Shown here: positions 20,317-20,853 of the stretch, piece after piece
Numbering within the stretch: the first letter of the stretch is position 1
Layout of the letters: every line of letters begins with the position of its first letter
Origin: a virus
Length of the DNA stretch: 20,853 bases
Virus record (IMG/VR): IMGVR_UViG_3300028176_000230
Location: 1-20,853 of that record
Direction: 5' to 3' (one strand)
Made by a program: the position numbers and the translations under genes
The notes under the pieces: generated by a model
Database searches by the model: none
What the model saw: only the letters and a program-made list of their open reading frames with translations
What the model was told of the DNA's origin: nothing

Positions 20317-20853
20317 ATGAGTTATCACTTAAACACCAAGCGCGGATACAGCTTCCCGGCAGTTTCCAGCGCGATGCAGAAGGGAATCCGGCGCGGTGAC
20401 GCGAAGCTGGCCGGTTATTGGGCGCTCGAACTTTGGACCAGCGGATTTGGCCAGTATGTCTGGCGGCGTCTGCTGACCGTGAGTGCGGAGGACTGTTGGG
20501 GCATCCTCACCCAGGAGATCAAGGCGCTCCACGACAGCTACACCGAGATCAACCGCAACACCCCGAGCAAAACGCCGAAAGGCCGCATCTTCATCTCCAA
20601 GGCGGTGATCCTGCTGTGCCTCGCCAAGAAAAGCCGCGACGCCGACCACCTCCAGAACTTCGTCTATGACCAGCAGGCCGGGCTGGAACCCGAAACCCTG
20701 ACCGACGAACTTGAACAGGCGGGCGAATATATCCCCATCCCCGATTACGCCTATGACTGCCACACGCCGCAGGGCCGCAAGATGGGCAAGACCAAGGCCG
20801 AGTTCTTCCGCGCCGAGCAGGACGCGCTGTCGCCCTTCATTCCCGGCCTCTTC
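20317..20853 (+). CDS. MgsA/RarA C-terminal-like protein (3' end beyond window)
   Basis: The frame opens at the ATG at 20317 after a 57-base AT-rich gap and is open for 179 codons to the window edge. Residues 15-60 (AVSSAMQKGIRRGDAKLAGY, then WALELWTSG and YVWRRLLTVSAEDCWG) resemble the C-terminal region of MgsA/RarA AAA+ proteins, where a helical pair reads like KSIRxGDxxAALYWLARMLE and RRLxxxASEDVG. Near the visible end, IPDYAYDCHTPQGRKMGKT also fits that family. The ATPase core is not present before this start, so it would be a stand-alone C-terminal domain, perhaps linked to phage replication or fork processing. The match is from memory and should be treated as moderate. Confidence 0.6.
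   Translation, partial: MSYHLNTKRGYSFPAVSSAMQKGIRRGDAKLAGYWALELWTSGFGQYVWRRLLTVSAEDCWGILTQEIKALHDSYTEINRNTPSKTPKGRIFISKAVILLCLAKKSRDADHLQNFVYDQQAGLEPETLTDELEQAGEYIPIPDYAYDCHTPQGRKMGKTKAEFFRAEQDALSPFIPGLF

Noticed and set aside
1-20853. Possible CRISPR array, tRNA genes or attachment sites.
   Set aside because: No regularly spaced repeats, no tRNA cloverleaf and no integrase or att-like duplication could be found by eye.

Overview
This window is most of the morphogenesis region of an integrated tailed phage (siphophage type, lambda-like gene order), at high GC, with AT-richer cargo islands. The phage type is firm. The host is an inference: the style of the IS1634-type transposase, the NarL-type regulator remnant and a long palindromic intergenic repeat all suggest a Verrucomicrobiota-like bacterium. 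No host gene in the window proves it.

Layout. From about 18.8 kb down to 1, nearly everything is on the minus strand. In transcription order: a broken Xre-type repressor-like gene (18783-18514); an AT-rich unknown gene (18513-18100); small and large terminase (18073-15645); a 52-aa lipoprotein and an M15 endolysin (15648-14872); a decayed NarL-type response regulator (14732-14118); a gpW-position protein, portal, S49 prohead protease with a built-in scaffold-like tail, major capsid protein and a decoration-like protein (14094-9678); a strong hairpin terminator candidate (9646-9617); FII-, Z- and U-position connector and tail proteins (9591-8030); an 81-aa unknown, a tail-tube candidate and a 133-aa unknown (7985-6915); a palindromic repeat; tail-assembly chaperones G and GT joined by a -1 frameshift at A-AAA-AAG (6806-6133); a zinc-ribbon cargo gene (6127-5384); the tape measure, split by a 2.0-kb IS1634-like element (5330-1555); a 242-aa tail protein; and a collagen-like fibre protein that runs off the left edge. 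On the plus strand, divergent from the structural operon, are a ParB-domain protein, an overlapping glycosyltransferase that looks like the TET-associated family, and a gene resembling the C-terminal part of MgsA/RarA that runs off the right edge.

How it works together. The minus operon packages DNA (terminase, portal), builds and matures the capsid (S49 protease/scaffold, coat), joins it to the tail and sets tail length (chaperones, tape measure). The plus module fits phage DNA base hypermodification: ParB-domain plus TAGT-like glycosyltransferase pairs are known from TET/JBP-type hypermodification loci. No TET dioxygenase or methyltransferase lies inside the window.

State of the element. 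Three lesions suggest decay. The IS sits after codon 26 of the tape-measure gene. The regulator near the divergent control region has an in-frame amber codon. The response regulator has lost most of its DNA-binding domain, with a remnant left in another frame. Removing the IS and one copy of a 4-bp target duplication restores an open tape-measure frame exactly.
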